A stretch of 27,562 bases of DNA from Anaerolineales bacterium UBA3940 (GTDB taxonomy: Bacteria; Chloroflexota; Anaerolineae; Aggregatilineales; UBA3940): NCBI GenBank assembly GCA_002385675.1, contig DGDY01000192.1, positions 36,773 through 64,334 of the forward strand, written 5' to 3'. Position numbers and translations under genes: made by a program. Of this stretch, positions 1-10,461 are shown in pieces; position 1 is the first letter of the stretch; each line of letters starts with the position of its first letter. A model generated the notes under the pieces. It was not told where the DNA came from. It saw only the letters and a program-made list of their open reading frames with translations, and made no database searches.

Positions 1-46
1 AATGATGCGGTCGATGCGGAGCATCGCGCATCACACCCGCCCCTAC
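1..46. repeat. Nested palindromic intergenic repeat, copy 1 (cut by window edge)
   Basis: The 31-bp core at 3-33 is identical to 10478-10508 and consists of an inner stem CGATGC/GCATCG with loop GGA inside an outer TGATGCG/CGCATCA stem. The right flank (acccgcccctac) resembles the right arm of the other copies. The left arm lies outside the window. See the full copies at 10462-10522 and 19709-19771. Confidence 0.75.
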
Positions 47-110
47 TACCGCAATTCTGTCAGGCCCCCTTTTAGTCTGAGAATACGCTACTTTTAATTC
101 GTGCGGCTCA

Positions 111-165
111 GCCCACCCTTCTCCGACGAGGGCAGAAGGGACAGTACACGCTGAGTCCAGCCGGG
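111..165. repeat. Hairpin-bearing intergenic repeat, possible terminator of the galactose operon
   Basis: CCCTTCT at 116-122 pairs with AGAAGGG at 134-140 (7-bp stem, 11-nt loop). The stretch resembles 24580-24630: both read ccacccttctcc / agaaggga-agta / gaatccagcc with small changes, so this is a diverged copy of part of that larger element. It lies just 3' of the last gene of the minus-strand operon and could end transcription, but no clear T-run follows it on the minus strand. Confidence 0.5.
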
Positions 166-180
166 TGAGCGGGCAGGACC

Positions 181-1434
181 TTACCCCTGCGCCACATCCT
201 CATACAGCGCCACGTGGCGGCGAGCGACCGTCTCCAGCGCGAACAGCGCCCCGGCTCTGGCCCGCGCCTGCTGCGAGAGCACCTGCCACCGCGCCTCGTC
301 GCCCAGTACCCACGCAATCCCCGCGGCGAGGTCTCCCGCGTCGAAGGGCCGGGCGAGATAGCCCGTGCACTCGTGCTCGACGATGTCGAGCAGGCCGCCG
401 GTGGCGAAAGCCACGACCGGCGCACCGCACGCCTGCGCTTCCGCGGGCACCAGCCCGAACGCCTCCTGCCGTGAGGGCGTCACGACCACATCCGCCGCCG
501 AGTAGGCGAGCGCCAGCGTCAGGTCGTCGTGCAGGTGGCCGAGGTACGTCACCTCGAAGCCGAACGCCGGTGGATCAGCCGGGCGCTCCGCCCCGAGGAT
601 GGCAAGCTCCGCCTGTTCCGCCCAGCCCGCCGCCGCGAGCCGCCTCAGAGCCGCCTGCAAGTCGTCAAAGCCCTTGCGCGGATCGTCGAGGGCGCTGACC
701 GCACCGAACAGGATCAGCTTTCTATCGAGCGGCAGGTTGAGCAGGCGACGCGCCGTCTCGCGGTCGTAAGGGCGGTAGACGGACACATCTATGCCATTGG
801 GGATGACCTCAACACGCGTGTCGCGGCACAGCGAGCTTTCCCGCGCGCAGTCCGCCAACCAGCGGCTCGGCGCGACGAGCGTCAGGCGAGCGCCCGCCCA
901 GTGGCGGCGTTTGCGCTGCCACGTCCACCGGCTCAGGTCATGCTCGCGGCTGGAGGCAAGCTGCGGGCACGCACCGCAGCGCTCCTGATAGCGCGTGCAG
1001 TCCCCCGCGTAGTGGCAGCCCCCGGTGAAGGCCCACATATCCTGCAGCGTCCAGATGGTGGGCACGCCGAGGCGGGCGAGGTCATGCACGGGGACAAAGC
1101 CCGAGCCAACCCACTGCAGGTGGACGACGTCGGGCTGCATGGCATGCAGGCGGCGGCGGGTGCTGTTTGGGAAGCAGTTCAGGCTGTAGGGGATGGTGGG
1201 GCGGCGGGGGTGCAGCCGGAGCGGGATACGATCCAGCCGGGCCAGGAAGGCCCCGGTCAGGTCGTTGGCGGCGGCAGGCGCGGCGCTGACGGTGGGATCG
1301 GCGCAGTCCGGGTCTCGCTGCATGACCAGCATGTGCGAGTCCACGCCGATTGTCCGCAGTCCCCGGTGCAGTCGATAGGCGGCGCGGGCAGCCCCGCCCC
1401 GGGTGCTCAGCGTATTGACGACGGCTATCTTCAT
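181..1434 (-). CDS. Glycosyltransferase family 4 (GT-B fold, retaining)
   Basis: Predicted cytoplasmic GT4 glycosyltransferase of 417 residues that would move a sugar from a nucleotide-sugar donor to a glycan or lipid acceptor. The N-terminus (MKIAVVNTLSTRGGAARAAY) has the GGAARA acceptor-side loop seen in this subgroup. The C-terminal half has the EX7E motif EAFGLVPAE in the donor-binding domain. I chose the ATG at 1434 over one at 1452. The 1434 start overlaps the upstream stop as ATGA and has GGAGG about 10 nt upstream, whereas the 1452 ATG includes that same ribosome-binding site. It is the last gene of the galactose operon and is probably translationally coupled to the gene before it. 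Donor and acceptor cannot be read from the sequence; UDP-galactose is a guess from context. Confidence 0.88.
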   Translation of the reverse strand: MKIAVVNTLSTRGGAARAAYRLHRGLRTIGVDSHMLVMQRDPDCADPTVSAAPAAANDLTGAFLARLDRIPLRLHPRRPTIPYSLNCFPNSTRRRLHAMQPDVVHLQWVGSGFVPVHDLARLGVPTIWTLQDMWAFTGGCHYAGDCTRYQERCGACPQLASSREHDLSRWTWQRKRRHWAGARLTLVAPSRWLADCARESSLCRDTRVEVIPNGIDVSVYRPYDRETARRLLNLPLDRKLILFGAVSALDDPRKGFDDLQAALRRLAAAGWAEQAELAILGAERPADPPAFGFEVTYLGHLHDDLTLALAYSAADVVVTPSRQEAFGLVPAEAQACGAPVVAFATGGLLDIVEHECTGYLARPFDAGDLAAGIAWVLGDEARWQVLSQQARARAGALFALETVARRHVALYEDVAQG

Positions 1435-2474
1435 CGCGGGCGTGCCCTCCATCTCTCATAGAGCCGAGGCGTGGTGCGGGCTGCGAGCGTCCTCAGCGGC
1501 GGTTTGACGGTCTCCCACAGCGTCGAGCCGAGCCGGAACAGCGGAAAAGCCGCTTTCAGCAGCGCGCGCCCTGCCCGGTAGGTAGGGGAGGCCAGCAGCG
1601 CCTCGACATCATTCATCGCGCGCCGCTCCTCCACCGCTTCCGCCCACATCGCCTCGATCTGCGGCGGGTGCTCCCCAGCGAAGGGCTCCAGCCAGCCGGG
1701 GTAGCGGTAGACGTTATGCACGCGGAAGGGGCGCTCCAGCCGCAGAAAGCTCTCTTCCGCCCAGCGCGCCGCCCCGCTCCGCCGCGCCCACTCCGCGCGG
1801 CTGTAGTAATCGCACTTCTCCACAACCTGCTTCGGGAAGAGCAGCGAGTAGTGGTACAGGTAAATGCCCCGGCGGGCCATGTCGGCGGCGCTCAGCCACT
1901 TCAGCGAGCGGGTGTCGCGCCCCTGCGCGTCGAGCACGGTCGGCGGGCGGTGGGTGGCGTACCTGTAGCCCGGCCCCCAGCGGAACAGCCGGTGGAACTC
2001 GGCATTGCCGAGGCGCAGGTACCAGCTATCGACGCGCACCTGCGGCGCGCCCCAGAAGGTCAGCGTGGGGAAGGACACGGCGCTGATACCGGGGTCGTTG
2101 GCGAGCAGGCGCAGCAAGGTGCGCATGTCGTCGGGGTGGTAGAACTCGTCTACGTCCACCTGCCACAGATAATCGCCGGTGGCGCGCTCGGCATACGCGC
2201 GGGACATCTCGTCTTTCTCGCTCCAGAAGCCGTCTCGTGTGATGATCTGGAGCTTGTCGTCGGGGTCTTCTTCCGCCTTGAAGCGGTGCAGTGCTTCGAG
2301 CGTGCCGTCACGCGAGTGGCCGTCAGGCGTGGCGACGCCGGCAGCGCCGGGCGCAGCGCCCTCGACTACAATGATCTCGTGCGCAAAGGGGTACAGCGCG
2401 CGCAGGTTGTAGCGGGTGAACGGCTCGCCGTTGAGCACGATCATCCCGAAGGTGATGCGAGGTTGGTGAGACAT
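1431..2474 (-). CDS. Glycosyltransferase family 2-like protein
   Basis: A 347-residue protein with a GT-A-type N-terminus (ITFGMIVLNGEPFTRYNLRALYPF) typical of family 2 enzymes, and a metal-binding DxD region at residues 107-110 (QVDVDEF). Residues around 205-260 hold an aromatic, basic stretch that is probably acceptor-side. The C-terminus (about 300-347) is basic and partly amphipathic, which would fit membrane-surface association. It starts 37 bp after galK and ends in an ATGA overlap with the GT4 gene, so it belongs to the same transcript. Family assignment is fairly secure. Substrate is unknown; adding galactose or another hexose to a surface glycan is inference from the operon. Confidence 0.85.
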   Translation of the reverse strand: MSHQPRITFGMIVLNGEPFTRYNLRALYPFAHEIIVVEGAAPGAAGVATPDGHSRDGTLEALHRFKAEEDPDDKLQIITRDGFWSEKDEMSRAYAERATGDYLWQVDVDEFYHPDDMRTLLRLLANDPGISAVSFPTLTFWGAPQVRVDSWYLRLGNAEFHRLFRWGPGYRYATHRPPTVLDAQGRDTRSLKWLSAADMARRGIYLYHYSLLFPKQVVEKCDYYSRAEWARRSGAARWAEESFLRLERPFRVHNVYRYPGWLEPFAGEHPPQIEAMWAEAVEERRAMNDVEALLASPTYRAGRALLKAAFPLFRLGSTLWETVKPPLRTLAARTTPRLYERWRARPR

Positions 2475-2511
2475 AGCGGGCTCATTATACCCGCGCGGCG
2501 CGTGATGCGCC

Positions 2512-4757
<2,246 letters not shown>

Positions 4758-5582
4758 CTACCCCTTCAGTGCACCGGCGAGAATACCGCGCACGAAGTAC
4801 TGCCCCAGCAGCAGGAAGAACAGAAGCGGCACGAGCAGCGTGATGAGCGCCGCCGCCATCTGCAGGTGGTACTGCGCGACGAAGCTGCCTTTGATCTCCG
4901 CCAGCTTGATCTGGATGGTCTGCGTGCGCGGGGTGGCGAGCGTCAGCGCCAGCAGGAACTCGTTCCAGACCTGCGTGAAGATGATGATCGCCGTTGAGGC
5001 GTAGGCGGGCAGCGCAATCGGCGAAACGACGCGGAAGAAGATCTGGAAGCGATTCGCGCCGTCTACCTCGGCGGCCTCCTCAAGCTCACGCGGGATGGCG
5101 AGGAAGAACGTGCCCATCAGCACCGAGGCCAGCGGCACGTTGAGGATCAGGTAGCTGAGGATCAGCCCGAAGTGCGTGAGCGCCAGCCCGGTGCGCGCCA
5201 TGAGCTGCACCAGCGGGATCAGGATGGCCTGGTACGGCAGGTAGATGGCGATGCCGACGAGGATGAACAGGATGCGGGCGAACACCGTGCGGGTGCGGCT
5301 GAGATAGTACCCGCCCAGCCCGCCGAACAGCGCCGACAGCCCCGTGACGCTGAAGGCGATGATCGTGGAGTTCAGCAGCGACGGGAAGATCAGCCGGAAC
5401 GCCTGCACGTAGTTCTCAAACTGCAAGTTCGCGCTCGGCAGCAGGTACTGCCGTGCGGCCAGTTCCGCCGGAGATTTGAGCGAGGTGACCACCACGACGT
5501 AGATCGGCAGCACATACATGATCGTCAGGACGACGAGTGTCAGCACGACAAGAGCTGTATAGAGCGGGCTTTTGATTCTCAT
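4758..5582 (-). CDS. Sugar ABC transporter permease, MalG type
   Basis: One of two membrane subunits of a carbohydrate-uptake (CUT1-type) ABC importer, 274 residues with about six hydrophobic segments. The EAA loop that docks on the ATPase is clear: EEAAEVDGANRFQIFFRVV, about residues 165-185. The C-terminus FVRGILAGALKG is the classic end of MalG/UgpE-type permeases. The start ATG overlaps the stop of the first permease gene (ATGA). No ATPase is encoded in the operon, so a shared MsmK/UgpC-type ATPase elsewhere in the genome is expected. The imported sugar is inferred to be galactose or a galactoside from the linked galT-galK. Confidence 0.94.
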   Translation of the reverse strand: MRIKSPLYTALVVLTLVVLTIMYVLPIYVVVVTSLKSPAELAARQYLLPSANLQFENYVQAFRLIFPSLLNSTIIAFSVTGLSALFGGLGGYYLSRTRTVFARILFILVGIAIYLPYQAILIPLVQLMARTGLALTHFGLILSYLILNVPLASVLMGTFFLAIPRELEEAAEVDGANRFQIFFRVVSPIALPAYASTAIIIFTQVWNEFLLALTLATPRTQTIQIKLAEIKGSFVAQYHLQMAAALITLLVPLLFFLLLGQYFVRGILAGALKG

Positions 5583-6538
5583 TCAAACCACTTCCTGAAG
5601 GCATAGATCGTGTATGGGATGACGATAATGAACGCCAGCAGGAAGATGATCACCCCGATGCCGGCGCCGAGCGAGACAAGATGCTGCTGGAAGGTCGCCA
5701 CGACCATGTAGAAGGCGAGCACGTCGGTGGCAAAGCCCGGCCCGCCGAACGTGACCACGTACACGATGTCGAAGACCTTGAGCGAAGAGATCAGCAGCAG
5801 CGACACTAAGATCAGGATACCGCCGCGAATGTTCGGCACAATGATCTGAAGCAGGATGCGCAGCCGCGACGCACCGTCCACAATCGCCGACTCGATCATC
5901 TCCTGCAGCTCCGTCGTGCGGAATGAGGATTGCAGAATGATGACGGAGAAGCCGAGGTACTGCCAGATAAAGATCGTGATCAGCCAGTAGGTGGCGGTAT
6001 CCGGGTTGGTGATAAACCGCCCCGTGAACTGCTCCAGCCCGATGCTGCGCAGGATCGTATTGAACACCCCCCGGTCGGGCTGGTACATCCACGACCAGAT
6101 CGTACCGGACACGATGAACGACATCGCCACGGGGTAGAGGATCAGCGTGCGCACGTAGTTCTCGACGCCCCTGATGGAGCCGATCTCCAGGATGTAGGCG
6201 ATGAACAACGCCACGACGACCGTCGGGATCACGCCGATGACCAGCCACTTGAGGTTGTTGACGACGTCCTGACGGAAGCGGGCCAGGTCGAACATCATGT
6301 CGTACCACTTGAACCCGGCGAACGTGTAGTTCGGTGCAACACCCCGCCAGTCTGCGACGGACACGTAGAACGTCCAGATCAGCATGCCGTACAGGAGGAT
6401 GAGGAAGATGAGCAGGGGGGCCAGGAAAACCAGAAACTCGCCGAAGCTCAGGCGATCTCTGGCGCGGCGTCGTCGTCGTGCTCGCCGTTCGACTGGCGCA
6501 GCGATGCCCGGCTCCTGGCGCTCGCTAGAAATTGACAT
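5579..6538 (-). CDS. Sugar ABC transporter permease, MalF type
   Basis: Partner permease of the MalG-type subunit, 319 residues. A basic N-terminal tail (RRARRRRRARDRLSF) precedes the first membrane span (FLVFLAPLLIFLILLYGML), consistent with the positive-inside rule. The EAA-type coupling loop reads MIESAIVDGASRLRILLQIIVPNIRGG, with the expected Gly but a weakened EAA (ESA). I start at 6538 because GGGGAGG lies about 9 nt upstream. The reading frame is open further upstream, but that part has no good ribosome-binding site and overlaps the intergenic hairpin at 6581-6614. Confidence 0.94.
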   Translation of the reverse strand: MSISSERQEPGIAAPVERRARRRRRARDRLSFGEFLVFLAPLLIFLILLYGMLIWTFYVSVADWRGVAPNYTFAGFKWYDMMFDLARFRQDVVNNLKWLVIGVIPTVVVALFIAYILEIGSIRGVENYVRTLILYPVAMSFIVSGTIWSWMYQPDRGVFNTILRSIGLEQFTGRFITNPDTATYWLITIFIWQYLGFSVIILQSSFRTTELQEMIESAIVDGASRLRILLQIIVPNIRGGILILVSLLLISSLKVFDIVYVVTFGGPGFATDVLAFYMVVATFQQHLVSLGAGIGVIIFLLAFIIVIPYTIYAFRKWFE

Positions 6539-6580
6539 GTGGCGTTCGCCTCCCCTCAAGTCGTCGAGAGTTACTGTGAA

Positions 6581-6614
6581 GGCAGGGATGCCGGACAGTG
6601 CCGGCACCCCTGCC
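6581..6614 (-). terminator. Strong intercistronic hairpin between binding-protein and permease genes
   Basis: GGCAGGG (6581-6587) pairs with CCCTGCC (6608-6614). After one mismatch, TGCCGG pairs with CCGGCA, giving a stem of about 13 pairs and a 6-nt loop. No T-run follows on the minus strand, so it is unlikely to be a full terminator. It sits 37 nt after the binding-protein stop and 43 nt before the permease start. That is where binding-protein operons often carry an RNA-stabilising or attenuating hairpin that raises the level of the binding-protein message. Confidence 0.65.
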
Positions 6615-6650
6615 CAACGTGCGGTCAGCGCACCTGATGCCGTGGCATGA

Positions 6651-8063
6651 TTATGGCCACTGGTACCAGGCCGCCTCGCTCGCGACGTCGTACGTCTCGA
6701 ACAGGGTCTGGACCTGCTGGGCGGTGTTTTCCACCGTCGCGTTCTCGTCGGCCATGAAGCCGGCGACCACGATCCAGTACTCGTTCGAGAAGCTCGCCGG
6801 GGCGATGCTGCCGTGCTGGTCGAGAATCAGGTTGCCCGGATTATCAGCCACGAACTGCTGCATCTCCTGGCGGATCGGGTCGGGGAACTCAGCCGGGTCG
6901 ATGTCGGTGCGGGCGAACAGACCACCCTGGATCACATCCGTGGGGATCTGCAGCTCCGGCGACGCGACAACGCGCAGCCAGTTCAGCGTCGACTCGGGGT
7001 GCGGCGCACCCACCGCCAGCCCGTAACCGTCGGGGTGGAACAGCAGGTACGGTTCAGGCACCGCCGGGAAGATCACCGCGCCGAAGTCCGTGCCGGGCTC
7101 CCAGCCGGCGCTCTTGAAGGCGCCGATGCCCCAGGTGCCCATGATGACCATCGCGGCGTTACCGTTGACCACCTCGCTGATCGACTGGTCCCACGTCAGG
7201 CTGGAGTGCCCCTGCGTGACGAACGGGCGAAGCTGGCCAAGGCGATCCAGAGCCTGCAGGTAGATCTCGTCGGTGCTGGCGTCGATCTCACCCTTGTGGA
7301 AGCTGACGTAGTACTCCGGCCCACCCAGCTCGATCAGGATGCTGTCGAGCACGAAGGCCGCGCCCCAGTTCTCCTGCGTGCCGAGCGCGAGCGGCGTCAT
7401 GTCGGGGTTCGCCGCCTGGATGGCCTCGATGGCAGCCATGAGCTCCTCGAAGTTCGTGGGTGGAGTCAGCCCGAGCTCCTCGAAGAGCGGGAGGTTGTAG
7501 TACAGGATGTTCTGGATGTGCATGTTGAGCGGCACAATGTAGGGCGTGCCATCCACCGAGACCGCGTTCAGCAGCGGGCCAGGGATGACGTCAGCATAGC
7601 CCAGCTCCTCGTACAGGTCGGTCAGCGGCTCAAGCGCCCCGCCGTCGACGTAGGCCTTCATCTCAGCGCCGCCCAGCGTCTGGAACGTGTCAGGCGGAAT
7701 GCCCGCCGCCATACGGCCCTGGAGCACGACGCGATGGCTGACACCACCACCACCGGCGACCGGGTTCTCGATGATCTCGATTTCCGGGTACGCCTCGTTC
7801 AGTGCGGCAAACATGGCGTCAGCAGCCTCGCGCTCGCCGGGCGCCGTCCACCAGTGGAAGATCTCAAGCTGCGGCGACTCGGGCTCTGGCGTCGCGGTGA
7901 CGATCACCGTCTCGACCTGCGGCTCGCCTTCGACGATGCGGGTCACCTCGACCTCGATCGTCTCGACGATCGTCTCCGCCTCCTCCGGTGTCGCCGGAGT
8001 GCAGCCGACGGCAAGCAGGCCCGCCAGTGCCACAAAGAGCAAGGCGAGCAACAGTTTCTTCAT
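6651..8063 (-). CDS. Extracellular sugar-binding lipoprotein of ABC importer (family 1)
   Basis: A 470-residue solute-binding protein that captures a sugar outside the membrane and delivers it to the permeases. The signal peptide MKKLLLALLFVALAGLLAVGC ends in a lipobox with Cys21. Residues 22-65 form an acidic Val/Glu/Thr/Pro tether (VEVTRIVEGEPQVETVIV), a pattern I associate with Chloroflexota lipoproteins. The mature domain starts at LEIFHWWTAPGEREAADAMFAALNE, typical of family-1 carbohydrate-binding proteins. Aromatic residues suited to sugar stacking recur (HWW, NEYWIV, AAWYQWP). AGGAGG lies 7 nt before the ATG. The lacI gene is 137 bp upstream on the same strand, and the first permease lies downstream beyond a hairpin. 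Confidence 0.94.
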   Translation of the reverse strand: MKKLLLALLFVALAGLLAVGCTPATPEEAETIVETIEVEVTRIVEGEPQVETVIVTATPEPESPQLEIFHWWTAPGEREAADAMFAALNEAYPEIEIIENPVAGGGGVSHRVVLQGRMAAGIPPDTFQTLGGAEMKAYVDGGALEPLTDLYEELGYADVIPGPLLNAVSVDGTPYIVPLNMHIQNILYYNLPLFEELGLTPPTNFEELMAAIEAIQAANPDMTPLALGTQENWGAAFVLDSILIELGGPEYYVSFHKGEIDASTDEIYLQALDRLGQLRPFVTQGHSSLTWDQSISEVVNGNAAMVIMGTWGIGAFKSAGWEPGTDFGAVIFPAVPEPYLLFHPDGYGLAVGAPHPESTLNWLRVVASPELQIPTDVIQGGLFARTDIDPAEFPDPIRQEMQQFVADNPGNLILDQHGSIAPASFSNEYWIVVAGFMADENATVENTAQQVQTLFETYDVASEAAWYQWP

Positions 8064-8200
8064 GTCATGTCCTCCTAGTTGTAAGAAGAATCATCGTCTT
8101 CTCGCGTCTGAATCGTGCCTGGTTCTCCTCCTGACACCTCCTCTCCTCAGTGCGGACCCGTCAAAGACAGATCGAGCGTGCACCGGCAGGGCGGGTAGTT

Positions 8201-9232
8201 TCAACCGCTCTGCGCCGGTGGCGCGCCCGTGGACGCGCGTGTCACGAGATGGGTTGAGATGACGTCATGCCAGGTGTCCGGCGTCGCTCCGTCGGGCTGC
8301 TCAATCAGGTGGAGCAGCATATGCATGGCCCTGGCGCCGATCTCGTAGCGCGGCAGGGCAACCGTCGTCAGCCCCGGTGTGATCTGGGCCGCCAGTTCGA
8401 TGTTGTCCAGCCCGATCACCGAGAGGTCGTCGGGCACACGCAGGCCGAGCTGCCGCGCCTCCCAGACAATGCCGAGCGCCGTGAGATCGTTGGCGGCGAA
8501 AATCGCCGTCGGGGCGTGCTCGGCTTCCATCAACTGGCGCAGTGCTCGCCGCCCGCCGTCGATATTCAGGTTGGCTTCAACGACCGCGACCTGCTCCGGC
8601 GGGATGCCGTGCTCCGCGAGCACCTGCAGGAAGATGTCGCGCCGGGTGCGGCTTGTCCACAGGTCGAGCGGACCGCTCACGTGGGCCAGGCAGGTATGCC
8701 CCAGCTCCAGCAGGTGCTCAACCGCCTGCCGGATGCCGTGCTCAAACTCGAACGTGAGCGTGCCGATCCCTTCCATCTGCACGTCGACCCAGTCGAGGAC
8801 GACGGCAGGTATCTGGTGCTTCACCAGTGCGGCGATCAGGTCTTTGGTCAGCCGGCTGGACATAAACAGCGCGCCATCTACCTGCCGGTCGATCATCGAG
8901 ACGACGTATTTCATGCTGCGCTCGAGGTCGTAGCTGGCGTTAAAAAGGAACACGCTGTAATCGTGCTTGAGGGCCACGTCCTCGACGCCCAGGATCACCT
9001 GGTGGTAGAACGGGTTGCCGACATCCGAGATCAGCAGGCCGACCGTGTGCGTGCGCCGGGAGGTGAGGCTCCGCGCGACCTTGCTGGGCCGGTAGTCAAG
9101 CTCCTCGATGGCCTGCAGCACGCGCTGCTTGGTCTCATACGAGACGAAGCGCGTCTCGTTGATCACGTGTGATACCGTGGACTTCGAGACGCCCGCGCGT
9201 TTGGCAACGTCGCGCATTGTGACACGTTTCAT
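8201..9232 (-). CDS. LacI family transcriptional regulator
   Basis: A 343-residue regulator. The N-terminal helix-turn-helix (TMRDVAKRAGVSKSTVSHVIN) is at residues 5-25. The hinge helix YRPSKVARSL is at about 47-56. A periplasmic-binding-protein-like effector domain begins at HTVGLLISDVGNPFYHQ. The gene leads the galactose uptake operon and has a perfect palindrome right behind its promoter, so it probably represses itself and the operon until a sugar ligand binds. A second in-frame ATG five codons in is possible, but the first keeps the usual short lead before the helix-turn-helix. The ligand is unknown; galactose or a galactoside is inferred. Confidence 0.94.
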   Translation of the reverse strand: MKRVTMRDVAKRAGVSKSTVSHVINETRFVSYETKQRVLQAIEELDYRPSKVARSLTSRRTHTVGLLISDVGNPFYHQVILGVEDVALKHDYSVFLFNASYDLERSMKYVVSMIDRQVDGALFMSSRLTKDLIAALVKHQIPAVVLDWVDVQMEGIGTLTFEFEHGIRQAVEHLLELGHTCLAHVSGPLDLWTSRTRRDIFLQVLAEHGIPPEQVAVVEANLNIDGGRRALRQLMEAEHAPTAIFAANDLTALGIVWEARQLGLRVPDDLSVIGLDNIELAAQITPGLTTVALPRYEIGARAMHMLLHLIEQPDGATPDTWHDVISTHLVTRASTGAPPAQSG

Positions 9233-9383
9233 GCCGGTCGAAACCTGCTCGCTGTCACAACGGATCGAATGTGGGTCCCCCGGCGCGTGAGATGAACGGG
9301 TCAGTTGTCCGGGATAGGTGAGGATAGTGGCGTAGCTTGTACAGGAGTACCGGGTTGTCGGACGCCGGGTATTTGCTGCTACG

Positions 9384-9405
9384 AAACCGGTTGCGCAACC
9401 GGTTT
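9384..9405. promoter_or_regulatory. Perfect 22-bp palindrome, probable LacI-family operator
   Basis: The half-site AAACCGGTTGC (9384-9394) is followed directly by its exact reverse complement. LacI-family operators are palindromes of this size with a central CG, as here (TTGCGCAA). It begins 10 bp downstream of the -10 hexamer of the minus-strand promoter, over the expected start of transcription, a classic repression position. Confidence 0.85.
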
Positions 9406-9414
9406 TCTGTTCGC

Positions 9415-9444
9415 ATCATATCATATTCTGCGGTTGAAAGTCAA
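9415..9444 (-). promoter_or_regulatory. Sigma-70-type promoter of the lacI/galactose operon
   Basis: On the minus strand, TTGACT (9444-9439) is followed after 18 bp by TATGAT (9420-9415), five of six consensus matches each. A second overlapping TATGAT at 9425-9420 would give a spacer of only 13 bp. The leader to the lacI start is about 180 nt. Confidence 0.75.
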
Positions 9445-9534
9445 CGGGTGAGGGGTGACATACGCGAACTCCTGCCGAGCCTCACAGCAGCGTTTGTTTT
9501 GCAAATCGGGCCGGGATGAAGGGATCACCGGCAC

Positions 9535-9563
9535 TTTTCAGTCTCTGTGCAAAGCGCTAACAT
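9535..9563 (+). promoter_or_regulatory. Weak candidate promoter for the aldolase gene
   Basis: TTTTCA (9535-9540), a 17-bp spacer, and TAACAT (9558-9563) match the consensus at four of six positions each. A half-palindromic AAAGCGCTAA overlaps the -10, but it is too imperfect to call an operator. The rest of the 371-bp gap between lacI and the aldolase gene (9233-9603) holds only this site and the lacI promoter/operator. Confidence 0.35.
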
Positions 9564-9603
9564 TCACGGAGATGCGACGCCGCTAATAAGGAGTGGTAAC
9601 ACC

Positions 9604-10263
9604 ATGCCATTCACCGAGGTCCGCGAGCAGGTGTGGCGTGCGACCCAGAAGCTGTGCGAAAGCAACCTGATCCGCCTGTCGGCGGGGAATGTGGGCCTGC
9701 GAGTCGGTGACGATGCTCTCGCCATCACGCCATCCGCCGTGCGCTACGACGTGATGCAGCCCGAGGATATCGTAATCATCGACCTTGACGGGCAGGTAAT
9801 CGACGCGCGGCCCGGACGGCGGCCCTCCTCCGAATGGCGGCTGCACGCCGCGATCCTGCGCGGGTTGCCAGAGGTCGGCGCGGTGGTGCATACACACTCG
9901 GTCTACGCCATGACGTTCGCCGCACTTGCCCGCGAAATCCCGGTCATCAGCCTGGAGGTCTACGCTATCGGCGGGCCGATCCCGGTCGCGCCGTACGCCT
10001 GCCCCGGCACCGAGGCAGTTGGCGCGGGCGCGGTGGCGCTGTTCCGCGAGCGCCCCGCCCTGAAGGCGCTGCTGCTGCAAAATCACGGGCTGGTCGCCAT
10101 CGGTGCAACGCTGGACGAGGCGCACGAGGTCGCGTACGATGCGGAGATCGGCGCGCAGACAGCTTATCAGGCATACCAGCTTGGCACACCGGTCGTCCTC
10201 ACCGACGAGCAGATCGCGGAGATCCGCCGCGTGTACCGCGCCCCTGCCCGGCGCGGGGGTTAA
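9604..10263 (+). CDS. Class II aldolase/adducin family protein, FucA-type
   Basis: A 219-residue zinc aldolase or epimerase domain, close in length to L-fuculose-1-phosphate aldolase. The phosphate-site motif LSAGNVGLR is at about residues 25-33. PSSEWRLH at 74-81 contains the probable catalytic Glu77. Zinc ligands are His96 and His98 (HTHS) and His161 (NHGLV). All FucA active-site positions I can check are present. The start is set by AAGGAG 10 nt upstream; an upstream in-frame ATG at 9547 has no such site. It is divergent from the lacI operon. It may act on a sugar phosphate such as fuculose-1-P or a related ketose-P, but a ribulose-5-P epimerase or methylthioribulose-P dehydratase relative cannot be excluded. 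Confidence 0.88.
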   Translation: MPFTEVREQVWRATQKLCESNLIRLSAGNVGLRVGDDALAITPSAVRYDVMQPEDIVIIDLDGQVIDARPGRRPSSEWRLHAAILRGLPEVGAVVHTHSVYAMTFAALAREIPVISLEVYAIGGPIPVAPYACPGTEAVGAGAVALFRERPALKALLLQNHGLVAIGATLDEAHEVAYDAEIGAQTAYQAYQLGTPVVLTDEQIAEIRRVYRAPARRGG

Positions 10264-10280
10264 ACCCCATCCCCTCAATC

Positions 10281-10315
10281 AGAACGGAGCCGCGACGTTC
10301 AGTCGCGGCGGTTCT
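10281..10315. repeat. Intergenic hairpin repeat GCCGCGAC-gttca-GTCGCGGC, copy 1
   Basis: An 8-bp GC stem (10289-10296 with 10302-10309) sits inside a further AGAAC/GTTCT pairing (10281-10285 with 10311-10315). The same 21-nt hairpin recurs exactly at 22214-22234, inverted at 22390-22410, and degenerate at 10548-10568. It begins 17 bp after the aldolase stop and may help end that transcript, although no T-run follows. Confidence 0.65.
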
Positions 10316-10339
10316 CATTCTGCACAGATAGGCCCATTA

Positions 10340-10379
10340 GGGGCCTCCTCCGCGATTAAACATCGCGGCTGTCGGCCCC
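10340..10379. repeat. Two-level intergenic hairpin
   Basis: An outer GGGGCC/GGCCCC pairing (10340-10345 with 10374-10379) encloses CCGCGAT-taaac-ATCGCGG (10350-10368). It is part of the 330-bp gap between the convergent aldolase and GTPase genes, which contains only such hairpins. Confidence 0.55.
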
Positions 10380-10461
10380 TCTCAAACCCATCCCCGTGCA
10401 GGTAACGAAGCCAACTGGCCCCGCATCGCAGGGAGGGGTGTTATTTGTCACTTAATCAGCG

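Noticed and set aside
6813..8078. A 421-codon plus-strand open frame opposite the sugar-binding protein gene
   Set aside because: It is rich in Arg, His, Asp and Val, with no recognisable domain or ribosome-binding site, and mirrors the codon structure of the real gene on the other strand. High GC makes such antisense frames common.
8084..8102. Small hairpin AGAAGA/TCTTCT upstream of the binding-protein gene
   Set aside because: A six-pair AT-rich stem with a 7-nt loop is expected by chance and is not placed to block the ribosome-binding site.
9485..9575. Possible second operator sites near the aldolase promoter (TTTGTTTTGCAAA and AAAGCGCTAA)
   Set aside because: The symmetry is too weak in both, and neither resembles the perfect palindrome at 9384-9405.
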